This document shows positions 11,183-21,675 of a DNA stretch of 64,000 nt, piece by piece (within the stretch, counting starts at the first letter, position 1; each line of letters opens with the position of its first letter). The translations under genes and the position numbers were made by a program. The notes beneath the pieces are model-generated. The model saw only the letters and a program-made list of their open reading frames with translations, was not told where the DNA came from and made no database searches. Location of the stretch: contig JPHH03000084.1 of NCBI GenBank assembly GCA_000750105.3, forward strand, positions 32,107 to 96,106. The letters run 5' to 3'. The stretch comes from Tolypocladium sp. Sup5 PDA-1. Lineage: Eukaryota > Ascomycota > Sordariomycetes > Hypocreales > Ophiocordycipitaceae.

Positions 11183-12021
11183 CGTATCGACTCCTTTGGT
11201 GGCGAAAGGAAACGGAAGGAAGGCGACGGCTCAGACGACGACGTAGACACACAAATTCTCCAACCGGACCGGCGAGAATCTGTTGCTGTGCTGCTGGGGG
11301 TTAGTCGTCCCTGGGCGAGGATGTTGGTGAAGTCGCGATAGTGATTGACGGCGAGAAAATCCAAGTTCCGCTTGGGGGCTCGTTGTGCCTTTGGGACAAG
11401 GAGCGCTAGCCTAATATGGGAAGGCGGCGTTTGGGGAGAAGCGAAGAGGGCTCACAGCCGCAACGTGCTTTAGGGTTGCAAAACCTATCCACTGGGCCGG
11501 GGTTTTGCCGCGCACCTTGAGAACTCTGGGGCACCAAGGCACGTACCCACGCACTGGACTGGGGTCAGCCTGCAGTGCACGTGATGAGCCATATGGCACG
11601 CCCAAAGTTGGCTTGACTGACATCAACTGCTCCATGGCGACGGGGGTTGCACTCAGTAATTACTTCATACACTCAGGGTGAGTCCGGCGCTTCTTGAGCT
11701 TCAGAACACAGGTTCAATTTCCAATCCATTACTGAACGAAACAAGTGTTTCCCAATTGGCGGCGTCAACTACCTACATAGTCTATTTGTCTGATGATAAG
11801 CGCGTCTTCAAAGCTGCTGTGCTGGCAACTTCAGTCTGATCTATGATAGTTGTACAGCATGATCTATAGCCATGGCAATGGCAATCCAATCCCAAAATAG
11901 CATCCCAACCCCAGCCTGCAGCATGCGATGCGGCAACTTCGTAGCGGTAAACTATCCAAGCCTGCCCATCAGCTCCTGCATGCGGTAAGTAGATGCCGGA
12001 GCGCAGAGACTCCAGGCCATT
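11183..12021. other. Intergenic; L16 promoter
   Basis: The promoter side of rpl16 and the 3' side of the BAG gene meet here. I see no coding frame or repeat of note. Confidence 0.4.
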
Positions 12022-13176
12022 CTACGGGCCCTTGGCTGCTGCATCCAATCCCTTGAGCACCTCCTGAACTCGGTGCACCAATTCTTTCCTCTTGGTTCTC
12101 ACTTCTGCAATTCCCTCGGTATCTATCCCGTCGAGCTTCAACAGAATGCTCTGCAACAAGCTCTCGGACAGCTTCCTGTGCTCCTCCTCCCGCGTCTTGG
12201 GGTCCGACGGCGGTGATGCGGTATACTGAACACACGGAGGTAGCCATCTGGCCGTAAACTCGCTGGACAACTCCTCGATCCGTTTCATCGGGCCGCTGCT
12301 AGCTGCTGGTGGAGGCGGAGACTTTGAATTGGAGTTGCTGTCGCGGGGGCTGCTCGCCGAGTCTCCGTCCTCCCTGCCCCCTCGCTTCTTTCCCTTTCTC
12401 TTCTTGCGGCGTTGTGACTTGGCATCGTCTCGAGACGAGTCTCCAACAATTACCATCTCCTCGTCAGATGGGCTGCTCTCGTCGCCGACGTCCGGCAGAA
12501 CCGCCATCAACTCGCTCTTGTTCTTGACCCCGTAGTCGCGAATTGGCGCCGCGGGCTCCTTGAGCTGCTTGCCCTTGTACAGGAGTTTCATGCGGCGGGT
12601 GGCTCGTTCTGACAGATCCATCATAATCCCGACGCGCTCTCGCACATCCCTGACTCGCAGCTTTCCATCACCGATAGAGTATGCAGGGAAGTGGGCCGGA
12701 TAAGTAACGCCCTTGTTCTTGATGAGGAGAACATCGTCCTCTGGTGCGGGCTGGGCTGCCGACTGCGACCTGGGATGATAGCGACCGTCCGACGAACCAA
12801 GAGGAGGGTCGTCCAAGTCCTGCGACGTGATGTAGCTGAAGTCCTCGTCCGTCACCGCAGGAACGCCACCCGACATGGAGCTATAGGGGGAGCTCTGCTC
12901 GCGGTTGAGAGACCATCCATATCTCGACATTGTAATGGGGACGGCAACGAGGGCAGCAAGGCTGCTATAGACAAGCCCTGGCGGGACGCCGAGCGTCTCC
13001 GAGATGTATTCGCTCGACTCCTGGAAGGCCGACGAGAGGTTGGCCAGCGTCCCGTTGAGGTACGACGTGATGTTTTGCAAGGCTCCAGAGGATGCCGCGG
13101 CGACCTGGCTGGAATCCACCTTGTCTTTGTGGTAAGGTGGCCCTTTGACAGGACACCTCTCACAGTTATCGACCAA
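12022..13176 (-). CDS. Membrane-anchored BAG-domain, ubiquitin-like protein; 5' end unresolved
   Basis: The open frame (about 380 codons) has, in order, a polar segment with NITSYLNGTLANLSSAF, a hydrophobic span GLVYSSLAALVAVPI, and a motif DEDFSYITSQDL. A ubiquitin-like region follows (LRVRDVRERVGIMMDL to LLYKGKQLKEPAAPIRDYG), then a Lys/Ser-rich linker and a C-terminal BAG domain ending LVHRVQEVLKGLD. This is the layout of Snl1/Bag-type Hsp70 nucleotide-exchange factors anchored in the ER or nuclear envelope. No ATG precedes the membrane span in frame: position 13176 is TTG, and the first in-frame Met is in VPITMSRYGWS. A short upstream coding exon is therefore expected, but I could not place it. 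If translation began at MSRYGW the protein would lose its anchor. Confidence 0.75.
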   Translation of the reverse strand: MVDNCERCPVKGPPYHKDKVDSSQVAAASSGALQNITSYLNGTLANLSSAFQESSEYISETLGVPPGLVYSSLAALVAVPITMSRYGWSLNREQSSPYSSMSGGVPAVTDEDFSYITSQDLDDPPLGSSDGRYHPRSQSAAQPAPEDDVLLIKNKGVTYPAHFPAYSIGDGKLRVRDVRERVGIMMDLSERATRRMKLLYKGKQLKEPAAPIRDYGVKNKSELMAVLPDVGDESSPSDEEMVIVGDSSRDDAKSQRRKKRKGKKRGGREDGDSASSPRDSNSNSKSPPPPAASSGPMKRIEELSSEFTARWLPPCVQYTASPPSDPKTREEEHRKLSESLLQSILLKLDGIDTEGIAEVRTKRKELVHRVQEVLKGLDAAAKGP

Positions 13177-14656
13177 GTTTCTCTAAACGAGGAGGCGGGG
13201 GCGAAACAGGGGATGCGATATGCGAATCTGCAGCAGTCGGCTTGGTTGTCAAACGTGGGGCATGTATGCGCATGAGGTGGCGATCGAGCGACGCAGTTGG
13301 CGGGATGCGGCAGACGACGGAGATGACGAGGACTGCGTTCCGACTCGACTATGTCGGGGCGCGGTGACGACGGTCAAGAAGCCGACACGAGGAGTGGATG
13401 GCGCCTGTTGCCGTAGCGGGCCAGGGTGGATTCCGACGAGGGCGCTGCGAGTGAGCCTGTGAGGTCTCCAGTTGAACGTTGGTCTCTCTGTTGGACAAAC
13501 TTCAATCGTCCGTGGCTTGTTGGGCTGAACGGCAGGCTGCGGCGCTGATGGCAAAAGACGGCAGACAACTCGTCGCTAGAGTCGCAAAAGGGCCGATGGA
13601 ATCGAACTCGAATGCGGGGGAGGATGTATGCGACAATGTTGTGCAACAGAGGGCTCTATCACGAGCAATGACCAAGGGGTTGGTTGGTTGATGAAGGGCT
13701 CGCCAGGAAATATGCTGATGGCGGGGCCGTGACTGGTATAGGGGTCCTACCGTCAGGTGATAGTACTTCGTAGCAGCTGATGGAAGGTGCAATCTCACGA
13801 CTCAGACAAGCTCGAACACTAAATTCTACATTGGTCGGCTGAGAAATAAAACGATCCCGAGTAAATCAATTGCTTGTCTGCCTCGGGGTTTTTTTTTTTT
13901 TTTTTTTTTTACAATTGATTGCTTGCTTTCGCATTGAGCTCCATTGCCCGGGCTTGACGAGCCGAACCTTGTCCTCTTGGGCTATGGCTACCCTACATTG
14001 CTCGGCACAAGCCGAGCATCACTGAGCCAAAGAATTTGCTTCGCAGGTCTGGCCTCAATCAAGAGACCAAGCCCTATACAGCAGCGAGAGTCCGATCAGC
14101 CACCTCGACTTTGGATCTTTGTCCTGCGACCGCAAGCCGTCACTGCTGAAGTTGGTTGTGGGGTCTTGCGACGCCGGCTCAAGTGGACGCCAGGGAGGAC
14201 AACGCTGACGGATTCAACAGCTTTTGCATCAGCGACAAGTCTCATAGTTGGGGCGGCGGGGTAGCAGCCGGCCCTCAGCTCTCATCGAATCCCACCTGTA
14301 GATGCTGGCCCTCGTCCCGACCCAGCCAACATCACCAATGGCAGTCAGTACGGACGTGGCATTGCCTCTCTATCACTGCAGATACGACAATCTGGCATAT
14401 CGGAAAACAGGGTCTATCTGCAGTGACAGGTCCATATGCGGAAGAGAAAAGAAGCCAGGGATGGGCACGCAACCCCGAGGAGCGTCTTTTCGCAAGAGCG
14501 GGAACGCCCTGCAGGTTGTCGGGTCTGCCATGGCGCCAACCAGGATTCCTGAGATATAAGAAGCCATGATGCCGCCGCTCTACTTCTCGGTACACGCCTC
14601 TCATAGCCAGAGACTCAAAGTAACATCTGCCTGATTTGCGTGAATCACATACCGCC
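13177..14656. other. Intergenic between divergent BAG and aldehyde dehydrogenase genes
   Basis: The missing first exon of the BAG gene should lie in the first few hundred bases. The rest is promoter sequence with a long T tract. A copy of TACTTCGTA is at 13764-13772. Confidence 0.4.
13864..13920. repeat. T22 tract flanked by a short inverted repeat
   Basis: Twenty-two T (13889-13910) sit between AATCAATTG (13864-13872) and its inverse CAATTGATT (13912-13920). It may be a nucleosome-excluding promoter element or the scar of a small insertion. Confidence 0.6.
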
Positions 14657-16257
14657 ATGACTCCCAAGATCGACATCACCGTGCGTTTTACACCAGATCT
14701 CATACCGTGGTCTTGACGCTCTCGAGCTGACCACTTACTTGACGTGTCAGGCCTACCCTGGTAACATCATCAACGGCCAGTTCGCATCCTCGCAAACTAC
14801 GCGACATTCAATCGATCCTGCTACCGGCGAGCCTCTGTACGAGGTACCCGTCGCCAGCAAGGACGATCTCGACGCCGCCGTCAAGCACGCGCGCCAGGCA
14901 TTCAAGACATGGTCCAAGACGAGCTTCGACGAGCGGGCCAAGCTCCTGCTCGCTTTTGCGGATGTGATTGAGGAGAACCGCGACGACTTGGAGAAGCTGC
15001 AGACGATGGAACAGGGCAAGCCTCTTCCTTTGGCCCACAAGGAGGTCGACATGACTTTGGAGTGGCTACGGAAATTTGCAACAATGGAGGTAAAGGACGA
15101 AGTCCTCGACGACAACGACGAGCGGACCATCTACTCGACGTTCCCGCCTCTGGGCGTTTGCGGAGCCATTGTTCCCTGGAACTGGCCCATTCTGCTGGCA
15201 ATGGGCAAGGTCGGACCGGCACTCCTGACTGGCAACACAATCATCGTGAAGCCGTCCCCATACACGCCGTACTGCGACCTGAAGCTGGGCGAGCTGGGCA
15301 TGTCCGTCCTCCCCCCTGGGGTCTTCCAGGTCCTGAGCGGCGCCGACGATCTCGGCCCGTGGATGACGGAGCATCCAGACATTGACATGATCTCCTTCAC
15401 GGGCTCTATCCCGACTGGCAAGCGGGTGGCGGCGAGTTGCGCAAAGACGCTGAAGCGCTATGTGCTCGAGCTGGGGGGCAACGATGCCGCCATCATCTGC
15501 GAGGACGTGGACATCGCCAAGTGTGTGCCCAAGATTGCCATGATGGCGTTCCTTAACTCTGGGCAGATTTGTATGCTGGCCAAGCGCATCTACGTGCATG
15601 AGAAGATATATGATGAGTTCAGGGACGCCATGGTGGAGGCTACGAAGAAGAACATCAAGACGGGCGGCGGTTTTGAGCCGGACGTTGTTGTCGGTCCGCT
15701 CCAGAACAGCATGCAGTGGGTTGTCCTTTTACGCTCCCGTTGTTACTCCCTTGGTTGGTGTGCGGAGAGAGACTGGGAAAGTGGCTGACATGGAAGGCAG
15801 GTTCAATCTCGTCAAGGATATGTACTCGCAGATTGACAAGTGCGGTTGGAAGATGGCCCTGGAGGGCAAGGTGCGCGAGGCGTCCAGGGGCTACTACGTC
15901 GAGCCCGCCATCATCGACAGCCCGCCCGAGGACTCGCGCATCGTCGTCGAGGAGCCGTTTGGCCCCATCGTGCCGCTGCTCCGGTGGTCCTCGGACAACG
16001 ACGTCGTGGAGCGCGCCAACGCGCTGCGGACGGGGCTGGGCGCGTCGGTATGGAGCAGGGACGTGCGACGAGCCGAGGGCATGGCAAGGCAGCTGAGCGC
16101 GGGCAGCGTCTGGGTGAACTCGCACTTTGACATTGCGCCCAACGTGCCGTTTGGGGGCCACAAGGAGAGCGGCGTGGGCATGGAGTGGGGGATGGAGGGC
16201 TTCAAGCACTACACCAACACGAGGAGCCTGTGGGTGTGGAAGAGGGTGTTTGACTGA
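14657..16257 (+). CDS. NAD(P)-dependent aldehyde dehydrogenase
   Basis: Three exons (14657-14680, 14751-15715, 15801-16257) give 481 residues starting MTPKIDITAYPGNIINGQF. The introns (70 and 85 nt) both have GCTGAC branch points, and the second splits a Gln codon so that NSMQ joins FNLVKDMYSQ. Hallmarks of the ALDH superfamily are VPWNWPI and KPSPYTP in the nucleotide-binding part, FTGSIPTGK, the general base Glu248 in LELGGNDA, the catalytic Cys282 in NSGQIC, and the late EEPFGPIVPL and PFGGHKESGVG motifs. It oxidises aldehydes to acids. The exact substrate cannot be read from the sequence. No targeting signal or peroxisomal tail is seen, so it is probably cytosolic. It is divergent from the BAG gene and lies 695 bp before glutaredoxin, with no sign of a pathway cluster. 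Confidence 0.92.
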
Positions 16258-16951
16258 GGGGCGAGGATGACGTGGCCGAGTCCAACGTGTCGCTGCGGTT
16301 GGTGTTGTTAAATGTGAGATTTGATGTTAAGAAGTCTGGAGGCATCGAGAGCAGTCGAGAGCTGTTGGGCAGCGGGCTGTGACGCAGTCCATCGACTCCA
16401 TCCACGACCGCTTTCTTCCCCGATGCATGTTCATGCTCTCCAACACTTGCATCACTTTGTTTACAGTTAATCCAATATTCTACATGCAGCAATTTTGAAT
16501 GCTTGCTCATGTATTGAAGCCAAGCCTGGCGCCTAAATGCTGGTTGCTCGCCGCTCCAGCTGCCGCTCAGAGTGACATACGTAGCTCGATGGTGTAACTT
16601 GTAAGCCACCAAGATCAGGGGACCTTCGGGAACAATCGTTCCCGCTTCATGACCTCATTAGGCCACTGTCCCGCTGCCGTCCCTGGACACGGGACCCGGC
16701 AGAGCGTCGGCATCTGGAATCATGGCCATTTGGTGGATTGCATCATGGACGGTTTCCACCTTTTCCTCGCCCCGACAGGCCAATCAACCACTGCGCTACT
16801 TCACCAGTCTGCGAGGCCTGAAGGCTCCCAGTGACAAATCCAGCAAGTTGTCGCCCCCCCCGTCGCAGAGATACGAATATATTAACAGCCCAAGCGCTGC
16901 TCCCCTCCTGCCATTGCAGCCTCGTCCACTATCCAATCCTCCCGAACACAC
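16258..16951. other. Intergenic; glutaredoxin promoter
   Basis: No coding frame of interest is seen. ATATATTA near 16877 is an AT-rich core-promoter candidate about 75 bp before the glutaredoxin ATG. Confidence 0.4.
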
Positions 16952-17523
16952 ATGTCCATGTTTCGCGTCTTTCGACAGCTCTTCTCGACGACCCCCTCCC
17001 CCGAGAGACAGGCAAAAATGGCAGACGCAGGCAAGAAGGTCCAGCAGATCATCGACGACAACGCCGTCGGTATGTCCTCTCCCCCATGTCTCGCGCGCCG
17101 CCGCGGGGTCGCAAGAGACGAAATGCGACTACGCCGCCTCTTCAGAGGATCAAGAAGTCAGCAGCTGCTAACACGTCGCCCACCAAGTCGTCTTCTCCAA
17201 GTCGTACTGCCCCTACTGCAAGGCCACCAAGCAGACGCTCAACAGCCTCGGTGCCGACTACACAGCCCTCGAGCTCGACAATGAATGTACGTTCCTTTTC
17301 TCCTCCCTTGACTCCCTGCGCGCATCGCGGTACTGACGAGCAACACCGCGCAGCCGACGGCAGCGCCCTGCAGGACGCCCTCGAGCAGCTCACTGGCCAG
17401 CGCACCGTCCCCAACGTCCTCATCCAGCAGAAGCACATTGGCGGCAACTCGCACGTCCAGACGCTCTTCAAGTCGGGCAAGCTGGCGGACCTGCTCAAGG
17501 ACTCGGGCGCGTTGAACGCGTAA
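16952..17523 (+). CDS. grx1: Dithiol glutaredoxin (CPYC type)
   Basis: Exons 16952-17069, 17188-17286 and 17354-17523 give 128 residues. The active site is C47-P-Y-C50 in VVFSKSYCPYCKATKQ, followed by RTVPNVLIQQKHIGG with the conserved cis-Pro and Gly-Gly of the glutathione groove. Dithiol glutaredoxins reduce disulfides and protein-glutathione adducts with glutathione. Donors are GTATGT and GTACGT, and a GCTAAC branch point precedes the first acceptor. The first ATG gives an N-terminal stretch MSMFRVFRQLFSTTP rich in Arg, Phe and Ser, like a mitochondrial presequence. A second in-frame Met at MADAGKKVQQ (17018) would give the cytosolic form, so dual targeting as in yeast Grx2 is plausible but inferred. 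Confidence 0.93.
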
Positions 17524-17882
17524 GCGCTCCTTCTGGCGGTTGCGGCGAGGAATAGAGGCGCTGATGCGTTTTGTTTTGCGCCGGGTATTAGGAGCCGGCT
17601 GTGATGAACAATGACAAGCCTAGGGCGTCGCATTCATAGACGAATGGCGCAGCATGCTACCTTAGACAAGCATAGAGCAGCGATGTTCGGGGGAATCGTG
17701 TGTTCGACAGGTGAATAACGTATCAATTGCACGTGCGCTGTCATTGGTGAGTGGTCTTGTGATTCTGCGTCTGCCGTCTGTGGACAGTGACATGATGCGA
17801 CGCGATGCCCCTTTGGTACTATACACTCGCTCTTCCGTACTCATACATGTACATCCTGCCAAAGGCATCCCTGCGTTCGCTT
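17524..17882. other. Shared 3' region of convergent grx1 and aim18
   Basis: The 359 bp between two convergent stop codons hold no frame of interest and presumably both transcript ends. Confidence 0.5.
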
Positions 17883-19049
17883 TTATACCACCTGCGTTGC
17901 GACGGTGCCCACAGGCCGCTCCACAAACTCCATGACCCCCTCGATGATGTTCTCCCTTGCACCCTCGGAGGCGACCTTGTTCCCAGCCAGATAATTCAGC
18001 CACAGCAGCCTCGACAACCTCTCGTCGGAGACGGTGCCCATGACATCCCTCTTGGTGTCCTTCTTGTGGTCGCCGTCGCTGTACATGACCGACAGCTCGC
18101 CTCGGCCGTCGCGGCACAGCAGCAGCTCCTTCTTCTTGGGCACCAACCCGCGGTTGAACATGCCCTTAAACTCCTTCATGGCGGTGCCAAATTCCTCGTC
18201 GCCGTACGCCTTGTCCCGCTGCGACCGCGCCTGGATGGCCCGCACGAAGCCGTCGCGCAGGTGGTGGAAGTCGGTGTCCCGGACAGGTGAGATGCGGAAA
18301 GCGCTGCGGCACCCTGCCTCCTGCAGTATCGCGTCCCACGTCTGCTCGCCCTCGGTGGCGTCGAGGAGCGCCTTGCGCAGGGAGTCCTTTTCGGAGGGAA
18401 TCAACGTCGTCGCCAGCGGGTTGATCTTCTTGACCAGGTAGTGCTGCAGCCGCGCGATGTCTTGCGTCGCAACGTAGAAGCCCACGAGGTAGACCTGGAT
18501 GCCGATGAAGGTCACCGTCCGCATGCCCAGTCCCACGAGCGTGAACTCGACGCCGTTCTTGTCCGAGATGGAATCGGCTATAGGACTGCTGCTGCTGCTC
18601 GGGTTCTGCGACGCCGGCAGGTCCACTTCTAGCACGCGCGGAAATGCCCTGACGACGCCGTGGCCCGTGGGGACAATCTCCCTGCCCTCCTCATCGTGCA
18701 GCACCACCTTGCGCTTCTCGCCTGCCTCGGTCTTGAATGTCTCTGTCGGGATGGGCGCGTCGCACTTGACCGCCAGCTTCTCCTTCTCGCGCTCGACGTC
18801 GAGGGTCTGCTTGAGCTTCCAGGCCGTGTAGACGAAGGAGACGATGCCCGCGAGGGCGCCCGCCGTGAGGAAGGCCGTGCGGTTCTGCTCGTAGTCGCGC
18901 CGCTTGGCATTGAGCTTGTTGAGGTCGAAGTCTTGCGTCGCGCGCGCCGACTGCCGCTGGGAGAAGAGCGTTCGGCGGGCTGTGGCGCGGACGGGAGCCG
19001 TGCGGAGGACGGGGCGGCCGAGGGCCGCTGCGGGTCGAAGCATCGCCAT
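17883..19049 (-). CDS. aim18: Aim18-like mitochondrial protein, chalcone isomerase fold
   Basis: A single exon of 388 residues starts MAMLRPAAALGRPVLR (ATG at 19049-19047). Residues 1-35 are Arg/Ala/Ser-rich without acidic residues, a clear mitochondrial presequence. A membrane span follows at about 46-67 (LTAGALAGIVSFVYTAWKL). The C-terminal two thirds carry the chalcone-isomerase-like fold seen in yeast Aim18 and Aim46: GVEFTLVGLGMRTVTFIGIQ, VYLVGFYVATQD, then FRISPVRDTDFHHLRDGFVR and MFNRGLVPKKKELLL. The fungal members are not known to make flavonoids, and Aim18 is an inner-membrane protein of the intermembrane side with a poorly defined role. Length and order of parts are normal. Two TACGGAGTA motifs lie 273 and 519 bp upstream. 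Confidence 0.88.
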   Translation of the reverse strand: MAMLRPAAALGRPVLRTAPVRATARRTLFSQRQSARATQDFDLNKLNAKRRDYEQNRTAFLTAGALAGIVSFVYTAWKLKQTLDVEREKEKLAVKCDAPIPTETFKTEAGEKRKVVLHDEEGREIVPTGHGVVRAFPRVLEVDLPASQNPSSSSSPIADSISDKNGVEFTLVGLGMRTVTFIGIQVYLVGFYVATQDIARLQHYLVKKINPLATTLIPSEKDSLRKALLDATEGEQTWDAILQEAGCRSAFRISPVRDTDFHHLRDGFVRAIQARSQRDKAYGDEEFGTAMKEFKGMFNRGLVPKKKELLLCRDGRGELSVMYSDGDHKKDTKRDVMGTVSDERLSRLLWLNYLAGNKVASEGARENIIEGVMEFVERPVGTVATQVV

Positions 19050-20226
19050 GGTGGTGGCCGCGGTCGGCAGGGCTCTCTGGAGTATCAACCAGCAAGTACC
19101 GAGGACACCGTAAGAGCGATTGATACCCTTGAGGTCGCTTCGCTGGCTGATTCGCGTCCAAAGTTGAGATGGTAGAGTGAGCCCACCGACGACCCTGGTC
19201 GGCTTGGAAAAGTGACGTACGATGCGAGACCTTGCATTATGTAATCGGCACTTCGACCCTCTCCCGCCTACCCTAAACCCCAGGTCATCGCAGACGTCCA
19301 TCACAGACGTTAAGTCGACACTACGGAGTATTTACGTACATAATTAAAGCGTGAGAAGAAACGATGTGAGAAATCTCTTTCCTAGAAGTAATCCAAAGAG
19401 ATGTGATTTTTGAAAATTCATCATTATCTCACGCCCCGGTAGAGTCTTAACTGATTCGTTCGAACGAGCTGCCTGGACATAGTCACATTTCATCTTTCAG
19501 TATTGGAAGGTGTGACGATGCTGTAAGCCAAGCATACTAAATAGTCCAAATCTAGCGCCTCGAGTAATACGGAGTACCCATGCAGTTTAAGATCTGCTCG
19601 TTCCGGATCACACATGGATTCAGCGCAACAATTGAGCAAAGGCAAGATACGTACGAAGCACAGGTAGCCGCCACACGTTCCCCATGTTGGTACCCAGCCC
19701 ACTCCACCATCAATAGTCGACTGCGCGTACCAGAAGCGATTACCAGTTGCAGACTCATTAGGTTCTAGAACACTGCTGGACTGCAAGCCGCGCAACTACG
19801 GTTGATGATGATCGTCGACATCAACACCTGGACGGAAAGATTGTGGCGCCAGGTACGGACTACTCAATCGGCGGGTTTCTCCCGCTGATCAACAGGTTCC
19901 GCCTCGTGGTCTCCGCATACAGCCGGCCCAATGATCGGCATCCCTTGACGCCCCAGAGGCGGGATGGCGGGTCGAGGATGGGGGCTGATGATGGCATCAG
20001 CCTCGAAGCTTGCAGCTAGACTACTCCGGACCGACAAACGACCACTGACGAAGCTGCCATCCCCGTGGACAATTGCTGTCGATGATGGAGCTAGAGCTAC
20101 CGGCGGATGCTGCTAGACTCGGTGCTTACCCTGCTTTGCCTGCTTGTTGACGTCGATCGTTTGCCCTCAGTGGTGACCGCGTTTCATGCCGCTTCCATGT
20201 CGCCCATCGACGGCGACACCATCGAG
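19050..20226. other. Intergenic plus unrecognisable 5' remains of the GH36 gene
   Basis: The promoter of aim18 lies to about 19.6 kb, with TACGGAGTA at 19322 and 19568. From about 19.8 kb the sequence is GC-rich again and may hold the decayed first half of the alpha-galactosidase, but I could not align any frame to it with confidence. Confidence 0.35.
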
Positions 20227-20660
20227 GCCTCAAGCCCCTGGGCGACAAAATTACCGACCTCAGCAGTGGAATTTCGTCTTCGTCTTTCAAACTGGAGTTC
20301 GGCTTGTGGTTTGAGTCGGAGATGGTCAATCCCAACTCGAGCTTGTATGAAAGCATCCAGATTGGGCCCTTCATGCTGGCAAGTATCCTCTCACTGAGAC
20401 GTGGCATCAGCTGGTGCTTAACGTCGCGTTGCCCGAGGTACGGGGTTTCATCATCGACTCCGTGACCAACATTCTCAACAGCTCATACATTGGCTTTGTG
20501 AAGTGGGACAACAACCGAGGCATCCACGAAGCGCCCGGCCCCTTTACCGACCACAAGTACATGCACGGGTTTTACCAAGTTTTGACAAGCTGACGAATCG
20601 ATTCTCCGACATCCTCTGGGAAGGATGTGCTTCCGGCTGCGGCCGCTTCGACCCTGGCAT

Positions 20661-20912
20661 AGTTGGTTTGTAGAGGACATACTGGTAAACGGACGCTCGA
20701 TTGTAGTTGCTAGCTACGGGAACATCTCAGTCACTGCCTACGGCAGGCACCCTACCCGCACAGTGACATTCACTACTACCATAACCGTTTGCCGATTGTA
20801 AACAAGGATCTCGGGAACAGTGACTGTTTAGAGTCACTAATCTAACTATGGCTATATGAGCCGGGTTTCTGACCAGCCTTAGAGAGAATCAAGCTTGCTC
20901 TTTCATCATCCT
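20661..20912. mobile_element. 252-bp insertion in the GH36 pseudogene with a 7-bp target duplication
   Basis: The conserved reading GRFDPGI / LQYFPQVW is interrupted by foreign sequence bounded by the same 7 bp, CTGGCAT, at 20654-20660 and 20913-20919. A duplication of this size fits a transposon-type insertion. No clear terminal inverted repeat is visible. One frame across the first 135 bp stays open and ends TVTFTTTITVCRL. Confidence 0.55.
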
Positions 20913-21132
20913 CTGGCATCCTGCAATACTTCCCCCAAGTCTGGGCGTCCGACGATATCGACGGACTGGAGCGCGTCTACATCCAGTTCGGCACTTCGTT
21001 GGCCTACCCGCCCTCGGCAATGGGTGCCCACGTTTCTGCGGCTCCCAACGGGCAGACGGGGCTCAAGATGCCTATCGAGTTCCGAGCACATGTGGCCATG
21101 ATGGGCGGATCTTTTGGCCTCGAGCTCAACCC

Positions 21133-21164
21133 GGAGGACATGCCGGGCGGAGGACATGCCGGGT
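21133..21164 (+). repeat. 16-bp tandem duplication inside the GH36 pseudogene
   Basis: Two copies of GGAGGACATGCCGGG(C/T) lie head to tail, followed by the start of a third. Sixteen bases shift the frame, so this is one of the inactivating changes. Confidence 0.85.
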
Positions 21165-21536
21165 GGAGGACAAGGCCAAGATCCCAGACTTGATCAGGCT
21201 CGCGAAGAAGGTCAAACCCGTCGTCGTCAAGGGCGATATGTGGCGCCTCACAGATTGCCGGACGAGTCCAACTGGCCGGCGGCGCTCTTGGTCTCCGAGG
21301 ACGGCAAGCAGGCGGTCCTCTTCTACTTTCAGCTGCGGGCAAACATCAACAACTCATGGCCGGTGCTACGACTGCAGGGGTTGGATACAAAGGCCCGCTG
21401 CAAGGTAGATGGCAACCAGACGGTCACGGGGGCGACGCTCATGGACAGGGGTATCTCGTACCGCTTCGACGGGGACTTTGGTAGTAGGGTGGTGTTCCTG
21501 GAGAAGCAGTGAGAGAGGGAAATGTGAGGAGTTTTA

Positions 21537-21675
21537 CTATTTGCACACACGCATAATCTCTATTTGCACTCACTGGCTGGTCGAACACGAGTACTTCTTC
21601 TACCCGCTGTTCCCTCCCCTCACTAAAGGTAGGCCTACGGCGAGTGCAAATAGAGATATGCGTGTGTGCAAGTAG
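21537..21675. mobile_element. Miniature inverted-repeat element (139 bp), TA target site
   Basis: Inverted arms of about 36 bp (21537-21571 and 21640-21675) are nearly perfect: CTATTTGCACACACGCAT opposite ATGCGTGTGTGCAAGTAG, each followed by a second TCTCTATTTGCACTC-like block. TA flanks both sides, as for Tc1/mariner/pogo-type elements. It has no coding room, so it is non-autonomous. It lies 24 bp after the GH36 pseudogene stop and shares the paired CTATTTGCA arm design with the element at 39295-39620. Confidence 0.7.

Larger units (their letters stand above)
20227..21512 (+). pseudogene. GH36 alpha-galactosidase pseudogene
   Basis: Pieces in different frames spell out the C-terminal half of a secreted-type fungal GH36 alpha-galactosidase in order: GLKPLGDKITDL and FESEMVNPNSSLYE, HPDWALHAGKYPLTETW, IGFVKWDNNRGIHEAPG (with the KWD nucleophile motif), ILWEGCASGCGRFDPGI, LQYFPQVWASDDIDGLERVY, SLAYPPSAMGAHVSA, FRAHVAMMGGSFGLEL, then VVKGDMWRL and a tail ending SRVVFLEKQ. 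Frames break near 20352 and 20580 (one base missing each), at a 252-bp insertion (20661-20912), at a 16-bp tandem duplication (21133-21164) and near 21258 (one base missing). No intact N-terminus is visible. Such enzymes release terminal galactose from raffinose-type sugars; this copy cannot make one. Damage by indels rather than C-to-T changes argues against RIP here. Confidence 0.88.
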
